Below are positions 1 to 6,212 of a stretch of 9,333 nucleotides of DNA, one piece after another. This stretch comes from Candidatus Woesearchaeota archaeon (GTDB lineage Archaea > Nanobdellota > Nanobdellia > Woesearchaeales > GW2011-AR4): positions 1 through 9,333 of the forward strand of contig JADHVE010000049.1 of NCBI GenBank assembly GCA_016784195.1, in the 5' to 3' direction. The translations under genes were made by a program, and so were the position numbers. The notes below the pieces were generated by a model. That model was not told the origin of the DNA, made no database searches, and saw nothing but the letters and a program-made list of their open reading frames with translations. Position 1 is the stretch's first letter. Every line of letters begins with the position of its first letter.

Positions 1-569
1 AGGGCTACTTCGACATACCTTCAGATAATCTGGACTTGTTGCCGACATTCACCGAATATATCCTCAACAAGAAATTCAAGGATGTGGTTATAGTTGCTCC
101 GGATGTAGGGGGAACCATAAGGGCAAGACTTTTGGCAAAAATTCTTAATGTTCCCTTGGCCATTATTGATAAAAGAAGGCCCAAGCCGGGTGTTGCAGAA
201 GTTGAGAACCTGGTAGGCGACGTAAATGGAAAAACCGCAATCTTAGTAGATGACCTCATAGATTCAGCAGGAACAATAACAGAAGCATCAAAAATCCTGA
301 AAAAATTTGGAGCAGAAGAAGTTTATGTCTTAGCAACTCACCCTCTCTTATCAGGCCCAGCCATTAAAAGATTAGATGAAGCTCCAATAAAAGAAGTTAT
401 CTTAACAGATACAATACAAATTCCGAAAGAAAAGAAATTAAGTAAGATTAAAATAATATCTGTAGCAGAGTTATTGGCAGAAACAATAAAAAGAAATAAT
501 GAAGGATTGCCTATGGGCATTGTTTACAAAGAAATGTACAAAAAACTTGGAAAGGATGTGGTGATTTAA
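1..569 (+). CDS. prs: Ribose-phosphate pyrophosphokinase (PRPP synthetase), C-terminal part, 5' end outside the window
   Basis: The enzyme transfers pyrophosphate from ATP to ribose 5-phosphate, giving PRPP for nucleotide, histidine and tryptophan synthesis in the cytoplasm. The reading frame is open from base 3, giving 188 visible residues of a protein usually near 300. In window numbering, the FDIP segment is at residues 3-6, the VAPD-VGG phosphate loop at 31-37, the catalytic flexible loop DKRRPKPG at 56-63, and the PRPP-binding signature DDLIDSAGT at 83-91. A TTG at 36 could be read as a start, but clear family sequence continues upstream of it, so the gene is cut by the window edge. The KRRPKP loop and DDLIDSAGT wording match the bacterial class I form rather than the usual archaeal form. 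The tail past the core is about a dozen residues longer than in bacterial enzymes. The TAA stop touches the next start codon, suggesting one transcript with pfdA and ftsY. Confidence 0.93.
   Translation, partial: GYFDIPSDNLDLLPTFTEYILNKKFKDVVIVAPDVGGTIRARLLAKILNVPLAIIDKRRPKPGVAEVENLVGDVNGKTAILVDDLIDSAGTITEASKILKKFGAEEVYVLATHPLLSGPAIKRLDEAPIKEVILTDTIQIPKEKKLSKIKIISVAELLAETIKRNNEGLPMGIVYKEMYKKLGKDVVI
560..565 (+). promoter_or_regulatory. Ribosome binding site of pfdA, inside the end of prs
   Basis: GGTGAT is complementary to the 3' end of archaeal 16S rRNA. It lies four bases before a TTG codon at 570-572, inside the last codons of prs. This supports the unusual TTG start and coupled translation of prs and pfdA. 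Confidence 0.6.
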
Positions 570-980
570 TTGAATAAAGAAGAATTGCAGGAGCAGTACT
601 TCAAGCTGCAGTATTTACATGAGCAGATAAATGAGATTGAAAAACAGATTCAGCTTTTCAGCAACCAGATTGTTGAGCTTACATCTACAGTCCAGAGCCT
701 GGATGAATTTAAAAGAATAACACCCGGCACAGAGATTTTAGTGCCTCTAAGCCAGGGCATGTACGCAAAAGCAGAATTAAAGGACAATAATGAGCTTCTA
801 GTGAACGTAGGCTCAAATGTATCTGTCAAAAAAAATGTTGAAAACACAAAAAAACTCATAAACAATCAGATAGAGGAAATCAAAAAAATACAAATCCAGA
901 TGACCTCAAACCTGCAGAATTTAACCTTGCAGGCAGTCCCCCTACAAAAGGAAATCAGTGAGCTTTCATCAAAACAATAA
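570..980 (+). CDS. pfdA: Prefoldin subunit alpha
   Basis: This is a subunit of the hexameric archaeal prefoldin (two alpha, four beta), a cytosolic chaperone that captures unfolded chains and passes them to the thermosome. The 136 residues have the family layout: an N-terminal coiled coil (about 1-48), a central beta-hairpin platform (about 50-90, with a TPGTEILVPLSQGMYAKAEL core at 51-70) and a C-terminal coiled coil (about 91-133). Length is normal for the alpha subunit. The start is TTG at 570, directly after the prs stop and four bases after GGTGAT. The next gene is ftsY, whose ATG at 982 lies one base after this TAA stop. A prefoldin-alpha/ftsY pair is a recurring archaeal arrangement, which supports the call over an unrelated coiled-coil protein. 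Confidence 0.87.
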   Translation: MNKEELQEQYFKLQYLHEQINEIEKQIQLFSNQIVELTSTVQSLDEFKRITPGTEILVPLSQGMYAKAELKDNNELLVNVGSNVSVKKNVENTKKLINNQIEEIKKIQIQMTSNLQNLTLQAVPLQKEISELSSKQ

Positions 981-981
981 A

Positions 982-2256
982 ATGTTCAAGTTCTTTAAAG
1001 AAAAGCTAAAAAAAGCAATCTCTAAGACTTCTGATAAGATTGAAAAAGAAGGAGAAACAATTGAAGAGATACCGGAAAAGGCTGAAGTAAAGCAAGGCTT
1101 TTTATCAAAATTTAAAGAAAAATTTTCCAAAAAAGAAGAAAAAGGCTATGAAGAAGTCAAAGAATCAGAACAAAAAAAAGAAGATATACTCGAGCAGGAA
1201 ACAGAAATAATTGTGGAAGAGAAAGAGATAGAAAAAGAAGCAAGAGAAGAAGAGAAAGATGAATCAGATTTTGAAAAGGAAGCTGAAGAAGCTGTCAAGA
1301 ATGAAAAAGAAAAACAGCTTGAAAAACAAAGAATTGAGCAGGAAAAAAAGCTAGAAGAGCTGGGAGAAAAAAAAGGTATTTTCAGCAAAGTAAAAGAAAA
1401 ATTTACTACAAAAAAGATAAGTTACAGCCAATTTGAAGGCATGTTCGATGATTTGGAATTAATTCTGCTGGAGAATAATGTTGCTGTTGAAGTCATAGAC
1501 AAGATTAAGTCAGATTTAGGTTCCCAGTTAGTGGAAAAGCCAATAATAAGAAATAAAATCGAAGAAACAATCAGGCAGTCTTTAAAAAATTCAATAACCG
1601 ATTTATTTGATGTAGATGAAATAAACCTGTTAAGGATGGTTAAAAGAAAAATCGAGAAGCCATTTGTAATAGCTTTTCTGGGAATTAACGGTTCTGGAAA
1701 AACAACTACAATAGCCAAAATTGCTGATTTGCTAAACAAAAACAAAATAAGCTCTGTTTTAGCAGCCTCTGACACATTCAGGGCAGCTTCTATAGAGCAG
1801 CTGCAAAAACATGCAGACAAGCTGGGAATTAAATTAGTAAGGCATAATTACGGCTCTGACCCTGCTGCAGTTGCTTTTGATGCTATAAATCATGCTAAAA
1901 GTAAAAATATAGATGTTGTTTTGATAGACACAGCAGGAAGAATGCATTCAAACGAAAATTTGATCGAAGAAATGAAAAAAATAATCCGTGTTTCAAAGCC
2001 TGACTTAAAGATATTTGTCGGTGAAGCAATAACTGGAAATGACTGCGTTGAGCAGGCAAAAACATTTGATGAAGCTGTGGGTATAGACGGGATTATCCTA
2101 TCCAAATCAGACATTGATGAGAAAGGTGGAGCATCCATCTCTGTAAGCTACGTAACAAAAAAGCCAGTAATATATTTAGGAACCGGCCAGGAATATTCTG
2201 ATTTAAAACCATTTGAGCCAGAACTGATTATTGAAAGCTTGGGATTAAACGCTTAA
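982..2256 (+). CDS. ftsY: Signal recognition particle receptor FtsY
   Basis: This SRP-family GTPase docks SRP-ribosome complexes at the membrane for co-translational insertion. It has 424 residues. Residues 1 to about 130 are a very Lys/Glu-rich, probably disordered or coiled region. The N domain starts near 146 (FDDLELILLENN). The G domain carries GINGSGKTTT (P-loop, 234-243), DTFRAAS (264-270), DTAGR (316-320), SKSD (374-377, where TKxD is usual) and GTGQ (400-403). A short basic amphipathic motif occurs three times, at residues 2-14, 39-51 and 132-145. I chose ATG at 982, which gives the typical FtsY opening MFKFFKEKL. A GTG at 958 in the same frame, with GGAA just upstream, would add eight residues and overlap pfdA by 23 bases. 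It is less likely but not excluded. There is no transmembrane segment, so membrane contact is presumably peripheral. Confidence 0.95.
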   Translation: MFKFFKEKLKKAISKTSDKIEKEGETIEEIPEKAEVKQGFLSKFKEKFSKKEEKGYEEVKESEQKKEDILEQETEIIVEEKEIEKEAREEEKDESDFEKEAEEAVKNEKEKQLEKQRIEQEKKLEELGEKKGIFSKVKEKFTTKKISYSQFEGMFDDLELILLENNVAVEVIDKIKSDLGSQLVEKPIIRNKIEETIRQSLKNSITDLFDVDEINLLRMVKRKIEKPFVIAFLGINGSGKTTTIAKIADLLNKNKISSVLAASDTFRAASIEQLQKHADKLGIKLVRHNYGSDPAAVAFDAINHAKSKNIDVVLIDTAGRMHSNENLIEEMKKIIRVSKPDLKIFVGEAITGNDCVEQAKTFDEAVGIDGIILSKSDIDEKGGASISVSYVTKKPVIYLGTGQEYSDLKPFEPELIIESLGLNA

Positions 2257-2476
2257 TCTTATCTTTAATTAATTCTTTATCCTCTATTATTTTACCCTTA
2301 AGAGATTTAACAATGTACCTTATTTGTGTTTTTACTTTGCTTATCCTCTTTGTATCTTTTTTGGTTTTTAATGGTTAATCTTTTAATGTGTAGTCAAGCG
2401 GAAGTATAGGTTATTTTTCAGCAGAAATCTTTTTTATTTAAACTCCTATTTTAAAAAATACTTATATTTTTAATTT
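2257..2476. terminator. Convergent intergenic spacer with T-rich terminator-like tracts
   Basis: This spacer separates ftsY (plus) from the helicase gene (minus). On the plus strand, C-T6-GG-T5 at 2356-2369 is a plausible oligo-U terminator for ftsY. On the minus strand, a run of T around 2453-2458 follows the helicase stop closely. I see no gene here. A 47-codon open stretch on the minus strand running into the ftsY 3' end has no usable start codon. Confidence 0.45.
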
Positions 2477-3139
2477 TCATTCAAACTCAATCTCTCCTTT
2501 CAGATAAACCCCCTTATACAGCTTTATGGGCCTCCAATTGTCAACAACCAGCTTTGCATTTAGCCATTCTGCTAATTCCTCCGGATTGCCTATAGTTGCA
2601 CTTAATCCGATCAACTGGACATTTTTCAGCAATTTCCTTAAGATTGTTATCAAAATCTCCAAAGTAGGACCTCTACCAGGATCATTCAGCAGATGAATCT
2701 CGTCTATAATCACAGTCTTAACCAAGCTCAATCCAGGGGTATGGTGCCTTATGAGGCTGTCTAATTTCTCAGATGTCATAATAATTAAATCACAATCAAT
2801 AAGATGAGGATCAACAGAATCAATATCACCTATAGACAAAGCAACCTTCGCAATATCCCCATATTTCTTTTTAAAATCCTTATATTTTTCAGCTGCTAAA
2901 GCCTTTAAAGGAACAATATAAACAGCTTTGCCTTTCCCTTCCAAAATAGATTTCATCGCTGCCATCTCAGCTATTAATGTTTTGCCTGAAGCGGTAGGGG
3001 TGCAAACAAGCAAATTCTTGTTTTTCAATAATCCTTTTTTAAGGGCCTTTTCTTGAGCAGGCCTTAATTCAGTTATCTCTTTCTCTAAAACAGAATAAAG
3101 CTCTTTTGGAATATCCTCTTTTATGTTTTTTAACTCCAT
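2477..3139 (-). CDS. hel308: Stand-alone N-terminal RecA domain of a Hel308-like superfamily 2 helicase
   Basis: Full-length archaeal Hel308 is an ATP-dependent 3'-5' DNA helicase of about 700 residues acting at stalled forks. This gene encodes only 220 residues, matching the first RecA-like domain from its natural N-terminus. Visible motifs are LRPAQ (Q-motif-like, 25-29), Walker A TPTASGKT (47-54), VPLKALAAEKY (Ia, 76-86), TSEKL (122-126), DEIH (motif II, 146-149), SATIGNP (motif III, 180-186) and WRPIKLYKGVYLKGEIEF (202-219). The protein stops cleanly after that conserved segment. The second RecA domain (motifs IV-VI), winged helix and ratchet are missing, and the following 220 bases do not encode them in any frame. 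ATG at 3139 is preceded by TGATC, and a TATA-like TTTAAAAA lies 23-30 bases upstream. It follows apgM on the same strand after 97 bases. It may be one half of a split helicase, a decayed gene, or a domain with its own role. All ATPase motifs look intact. Confidence 0.85.
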   Translation of the reverse strand: MELKNIKEDIPKELYSVLEKEITELRPAQEKALKKGLLKNKNLLVCTPTASGKTLIAEMAAMKSILEGKGKAVYIVPLKALAAEKYKDFKKKYGDIAKVALSIGDIDSVDPHLIDCDLIIMTSEKLDSLIRHHTPGLSLVKTVIIDEIHLLNDPGRGPTLEILITILRKLLKNVQLIGLSATIGNPEELAEWLNAKLVVDNWRPIKLYKGVYLKGEIEFE

Positions 3140-3161
3140 CTGATCAACTAATGTATTTATG

Positions 3162-3169
3162 TTTTTAAA
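3162..3169 (-). promoter_or_regulatory. TATA-like box before the Hel308-domain gene
   Basis: Read on the minus strand this is TTTAAAAA, centred about 27 bases before the ATG at 3139. That spacing would give a leaderless or nearly leaderless transcript. In AT-rich DNA such boxes arise easily, so support is modest. Confidence 0.35.
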
Positions 3170-3188
3170 GATTGTTAAAGAAAGATTT

Positions 3189-3207
3189 AAAAAAGCTGTT
3201 TTAACAG
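3189..3207 (-). terminator. Short hairpin plus T6 downstream of apgM
   Basis: On the minus strand, CTGT-TAAA-ACAG forms a 4-bp stem with a four-base loop, followed by C and six T. It starts about 30 bases after the apgM stop. The stem is short, so termination may rely mainly on the T run. Confidence 0.4.
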
Positions 3208-3237
3208 ATAATAATCCTAATCAATCCCATAGAATCT

Positions 3238-4461
3238 TTAATCTTTTGAAGATTTTATTATTAGCTTCATGAGATTTTTTCCTTCAACAGATCCTAAATT
3301 CCCCTTGATGCACTCTTTTTCTCCAAACTTTCTAACTTCATCTTTTCCATTGCCATAAACCAGCAAAGGAACTGAATCTCCTGAATGATCTTTATGGCTG
3401 CATGGTGTAGAATGGTCTGCTGTTATAGCTATTATCCCTTTAAAGTCCATCAGAACATCCAGAGCCTTATCAATTTTCTCTATAAATCCTTTCTTCCCTT
3501 CGCAGTCTCCATTCTCTCCAAAAATATCAGTCGGCTTGACATGGACAAAAACAAAATCATGTTTTTTTATTATTTCCTTTGCTTTCTCAAATTTTGATTT
3601 AACATTCGTATCAGGCATTCCAGTTGCTCCTCTAACCTCAACAAGCTCCATTCCAGCCATAACCCCCAGCCCCTTATACAGGCCAGCCCCAGCAATACAT
3701 GCAGATTTTAAGCCCCACTTCTTTATGAAAGGCTCTAGCTCTTTATAATAACCAGGACCTCTTGTCAAAAAGTAAGTTCCTCTTAATTTTCCCTGATTCT
3801 CCCTTTCTTTATTCAAATGATGTTTTTCAAGAATTTCATGTGATTTTTCCAAAAATTTTTGCAGGGTTTTTGCAGTAAACTTAGCTTCTTTAGAATTATC
3901 AAGAGGTTTTATCACATTTGCTTTATTATCCTCCCAATTCTCAACAATCTTTGTAGATGTTTCATAATGGACATCTGAATTTGATATTTTATCAGAAAGG
4001 CCTTTGCCCCTCATAACAATAATAACTCTATGGCCAGTGCCAGACTTCACAATAAATTTAACTCCATCAATCTTCATGCCATCCAAGTCCTTTGTAAATT
4101 CAGCTGTGCTTTCAATTCTTCCTGCTCTTCTGTCTTTAACCCTAAGCTCCTTATCAACTGTAGCTAGATTAGCCCTTAACGCAACATCTCCTTCTTTTAA
4201 TTTAATGCCAACACCTGCTGCTTCAATAGGTCCTCTTCCAGGATAATCTTTTTTTAGGTTATAGCCAAATAATGTTAAATGGGCTTCATCACTATTTGGC
4301 CTTATGCCTTTGCCAAGAACATCCACCTTACCAGTAACGCCCTCTTCTGCAAGTTTGTCCATATTAGGCGTAGAAGCAGCTTCCAGCGGTGTCTTATCTC
4401 CAAACTCCTTTACAGGCAAATCACCCATACCGTCGCATATTACCAAAATTATCTTTTTCAT
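3238..4461 (-). CDS. apgM: Archaeal 2,3-bisphosphoglycerate-independent phosphoglycerate mutase
   Basis: This enzyme interconverts 3-phosphoglycerate and 2-phosphoglycerate in glycolysis/gluconeogenesis. It belongs to the alkaline phosphatase superfamily and needs divalent metal. Its 407 residues match the archaeal ApgM family rather than the roughly 510-residue bacterial iPGM. Landmarks are the metal site ICDGMGD (8-14), the expected phospho-serine in RPNSDEAHL (Ser57, 54-62), YPGRGPIEAAGVG (73-85), DRRAGRIEST (110-119), the internal FVHVKPTDIFGENGD (305-319), and the C-terminal metal ligands in TADHSTP (347-353) and HSGD (359-362). Ligand roles are by family analogy. The ATG overlaps the enolase stop as ATGA at 4458-4461, so the enzyme for the neighbouring pathway step is translated directly after enolase, probably by coupled re-initiation. 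Confidence 0.96.
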   Translation of the reverse strand: MKKIILVICDGMGDLPVKEFGDKTPLEAASTPNMDKLAEEGVTGKVDVLGKGIRPNSDEAHLTLFGYNLKKDYPGRGPIEAAGVGIKLKEGDVALRANLATVDKELRVKDRRAGRIESTAEFTKDLDGMKIDGVKFIVKSGTGHRVIIVMRGKGLSDKISNSDVHYETSTKIVENWEDNKANVIKPLDNSKEAKFTAKTLQKFLEKSHEILEKHHLNKERENQGKLRGTYFLTRGPGYYKELEPFIKKWGLKSACIAGAGLYKGLGVMAGMELVEVRGATGMPDTNVKSKFEKAKEIIKKHDFVFVHVKPTDIFGENGDCEGKKGFIEKIDKALDVLMDFKGIIAITADHSTPCSHKDHSGDSVPLLVYGNGKDEVRKFGEKECIKGNLGSVEGKNLMKLIIKSSKD

Positions 4462-5738
4462 CTAAAATTTCTTCCAGGATATCTAGCCTTGTTTCCAAGC
4501 TCTTCCTCAATCCTTAGCAATTGATTATACTTGGAGTTTCTATCAGACCTTGCAGGTGCTCCTGTCTTTATCTGGCCGGAATTGACCCCTACTGCTAAAT
4601 CTGCAATAAAGCTGTCTTCTGTTTCTCCAGAGCGATGTGAAACTACAACAGTCCATTTATTATCAAATGCCATCTTTATTGCCTCTAATGTCTCTGTTAC
4701 CGTGCCTATCTGGTTAACCTTGATTAAAACCGAATTTGACGCATTTAGCTCAATCCCTTTTTGTATTCTTTTTGTGTTTGTAACATACAAATCATCACCG
4801 ACAATCTGGATTTTATTCCCTAATTTCTTTGTCATCTCAACCCAGGAATCCCAGTCATCTTCCGCTAACCCATCTTCAATACTGGCAATCGGATAACTGC
4901 TGACTAAGTCAGCATAGAAATCAACCATCTCTCCACCATTCATTTTCTTTTTCCCGACTGTATAAACGCCATCTTTAAAAAACTCAGACGCAGCCGGATC
5001 CAAAGTAAAAACCAGGTCTTTTTCATAGCCAGCTTGCTTAGCAGCCTCTGTAATCCAGTCCAGCCTCTCATTGACAGTCTTTATTTCAGGAGGGGCAAAA
5101 CCGCCTTCATCTCCTACCAATGTTGCTCCCGCCCCTAATCTCTTTTTTAATAATTTCCTGAGATTATGGTATGTTTCAGAGACCATCCGTATGCCTTCCT
5201 TAAAATCAGATGCTCCAACAGGCATGATCATATGCTCCTGAATGCTGTTTTCCTGGCCAGCATGCCTTCCTCCGTTTATGACATTGCACATAGGCAGAGG
5301 TATTGTATTTGGTTCTGAGCCAAACAGCTTGCCAATATAATTATAAGTAGGCATCTCAAGCTCAGCAGCTCCTGCTTTTATAGCACATAATGAAATAGGT
5401 AGTATTGCATTTGCTCCGAACTTATTCTTATTTTCCGTTCCATCCAGCTCAAGCATAGCTTTGTCTATCTCTTCCTGGTTTGTACAGTCCATCCCTACAA
5501 TCTTTGGAGCTATGATTTTATTGACATTCTTAACCGCATTTAAAGTTCCTTTTCCAAAATATCTCAATTTATCCCCGTCTCTCAGCTCAAGAGCTTCATG
5601 AGAGCCAGCTGATGCACCGCTAGGAACCATTGCTCTGAACAAGCCATTATTTGTAATTAAATCTACTTCAACAGTAGGATTCCCCCTGGAATCAAGAACT
5701 TCTCTGGCTTTTATACTTTTAATAGAACTTCCAATCAT
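4458..5738 (-). CDS. eno: Enolase (2-phosphoglycerate dehydratase)
   Basis: Enolase converts 2-phosphoglycerate to phosphoenolpyruvate, with Mg2+, in the cytoplasm. The 426 residues are full length. With the chosen start, motifs are REVLDSRGNPTVEV (12-25), the mobile loop SGASAGSHEA (40-49, where SGASTGEHEA is common), GGRHAG (156-161), GDEGG with the catalytic Glu (209-213), metal ligands in SIEDG (286-290) and GDD (314-316), the signature VLIKVNQIGTVTET with catalytic Lys (337-350), SHRSGET (367-373) and QIKTGAP (389-395). An in-frame GTG at 5744 would add two residues, but it lies inside the strong ribosome binding site GGGGGTG (5742-5748), so the ATG at 5738 is preferred. In many archaea eno sits in an rpoN-rpoK-rpsB ribosomal cluster. 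Here it is instead paired with apgM, the preceding glycolytic step. Confidence 0.98.
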   Translation of the reverse strand: MIGSSIKSIKAREVLDSRGNPTVEVDLITNNGLFRAMVPSGASAGSHEALELRDGDKLRYFGKGTLNAVKNVNKIIAPKIVGMDCTNQEEIDKAMLELDGTENKNKFGANAILPISLCAIKAGAAELEMPTYNYIGKLFGSEPNTIPLPMCNVINGGRHAGQENSIQEHMIMPVGASDFKEGIRMVSETYHNLRKLLKKRLGAGATLVGDEGGFAPPEIKTVNERLDWITEAAKQAGYEKDLVFTLDPAASEFFKDGVYTVGKKKMNGGEMVDFYADLVSSYPIASIEDGLAEDDWDSWVEMTKKLGNKIQIVGDDLYVTNTKRIQKGIELNASNSVLIKVNQIGTVTETLEAIKMAFDNKWTVVVSHRSGETEDSFIADLAVGVNSGQIKTGAPARSDRNSKYNQLLRIEEELGNKARYPGRNFR

Positions 5739-5741
5739 AAC

Positions 5742-5748
5742 CACCCCC
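5742..5748 (-). promoter_or_regulatory. Strong ribosome binding site of enolase
   Basis: On the minus strand this reads GGGGGTG, three bases before ATG 5738, a good match to the archaeal GGAGGTG core. It contains the competing GTG codon and so decides the start in favour of the ATG. Confidence 0.7.
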
Positions 5749-5785
5749 AGTTTATTTTAAATTAAAGAACTAAATTTATATTTCC

Positions 5786-5793
5786 TATATAAA
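5786..5793 (-). promoter_or_regulatory. TATA box of the eno-apgM operon
   Basis: On the minus strand this reads TTTATATA, preceded by an A-rich AACAAAA that could serve as a BRE. Placing the start about 26 bases downstream gives a leader of about 25 bases containing the ribosome binding site. A second A/T box (AAATATAAAT, 5774-5783) lies nearer the gene and is an alternative. Confidence 0.5.
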
Positions 5794-6032
5794 TTTTGTT
5801 GTTTTTTGTATTTTTGACCAATGAATAGATGGATGATAAAAAATACTGATAAGAATACAAACACAATAACCATTAGTTGTTAAAGTGTTTTGATTTCAAT
5901 TTTCAATTTAATTTTGATAATAACAAATAAAAATAAATATGATCTTACATAAATATGATAAAGCAAAAATCAACTAATACATTTCCTTTATTCCTAAGGT
6001 ATAAATTGGGAGAATAAAAATAAAAATCAAGC

Positions 6033-6161
6033 TTTTTCATTGTGATAAATTACTTTGTAATCCATAATTGTTGAAAATTCCTCTATCGATTAGGAGCAGG
6101 GGATTTTCATAGTTATTATTAAAATTTAAAAAAAATAAGTTACAAAGAACAAAATGAAAAA
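6033..6161. repeat. Nested inverted repeat, possible structured RNA or palindromic element
   Basis: Three arm pairs are nested in register. TTTTTCATT (6033-6041) pairs with AATGAAAAA (6153-6161). CTTTGTAA (6053-6060) pairs with TTACAAAG (6140-6147). GAAAATTCC (6073-6081) pairs with GGGATTTTC (6100-6108, one G-U pair). A weaker AT pairing (6064-6072 with 6111-6119) fills part of the gap. The 18-base apical loop contains ATCGAT and is richer in GC than its surroundings. Some of the AT pairing could be chance in such DNA, but the nesting and the central GC pairs argue for real structure. Confidence 0.5.
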
Positions 6162-6163
6162 AA
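6128..6163 (-). terminator. Oligo-T terminator region of the Nop10-PAC2 operon
   Basis: Read on the minus strand, runs of seven T (6157-6163) and eight T (6128-6135) lie 50-85 bases after the PAC2 stop. Archaeal RNA polymerase terminates at such oligo-U runs. They coincide with the right arm of the nested inverted repeat. Confidence 0.45.
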
Positions 6164-6212
6164 TATTCAAATAAGGATTAGTGTAATAGCACCTAATGGT
6201 AACAAATGATTT

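Larger units (their letters stand above)
5800..6212. other. Non-coding AT-rich gap between PAC2 and enolase
   Basis: No credible gene lies here on either strand. The longest plus-strand ATG reading noted is 20 codons (5821-5883) with no sign of selection. The stretch holds an 11-bp direct repeat ATAAATATGAT (5933-5943 and 5949-5959), an 8-bp inverted pair ATTAGTTG/CAACTAAT (about 5872-5879 and 5970-5977) and the nested inverted repeat at 6033-6161. I found no tRNA and no clear C/D-box pair. Confidence 0.6.

Noticed and set aside
958..981. GTG start for ftsY, eight codons upstream
   Set aside because: It would overlap pfdA and add residues unlike the FtsY opening. The ATG at 982 gives the family-typical start, though the GGAA before the GTG leaves some doubt.
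1146..1388. Long Ser/Phe-rich reading frame opposite the ftsY N-terminus
   Set aside because: It is the antisense shadow of Lys/Glu-rich codons, not a gene.
2228..2374. Minus-strand open stretch of about 47 Lys-rich codons after the Hel308 domain
   Set aside because: It has no ATG, GTG or TTG start, overlaps the ftsY 3' end, and shows none of the missing Hel308 motifs.
5739..5744. GTG start for enolase
   Set aside because: It lies within the GGGGGTG ribosome binding site that serves the ATG at 5738.
5831..5850. C/D-box guide RNA (GGATGAT ... CTGA)
   Set aside because: The C-box match is imperfect and the D-box follows too closely for a guide segment.
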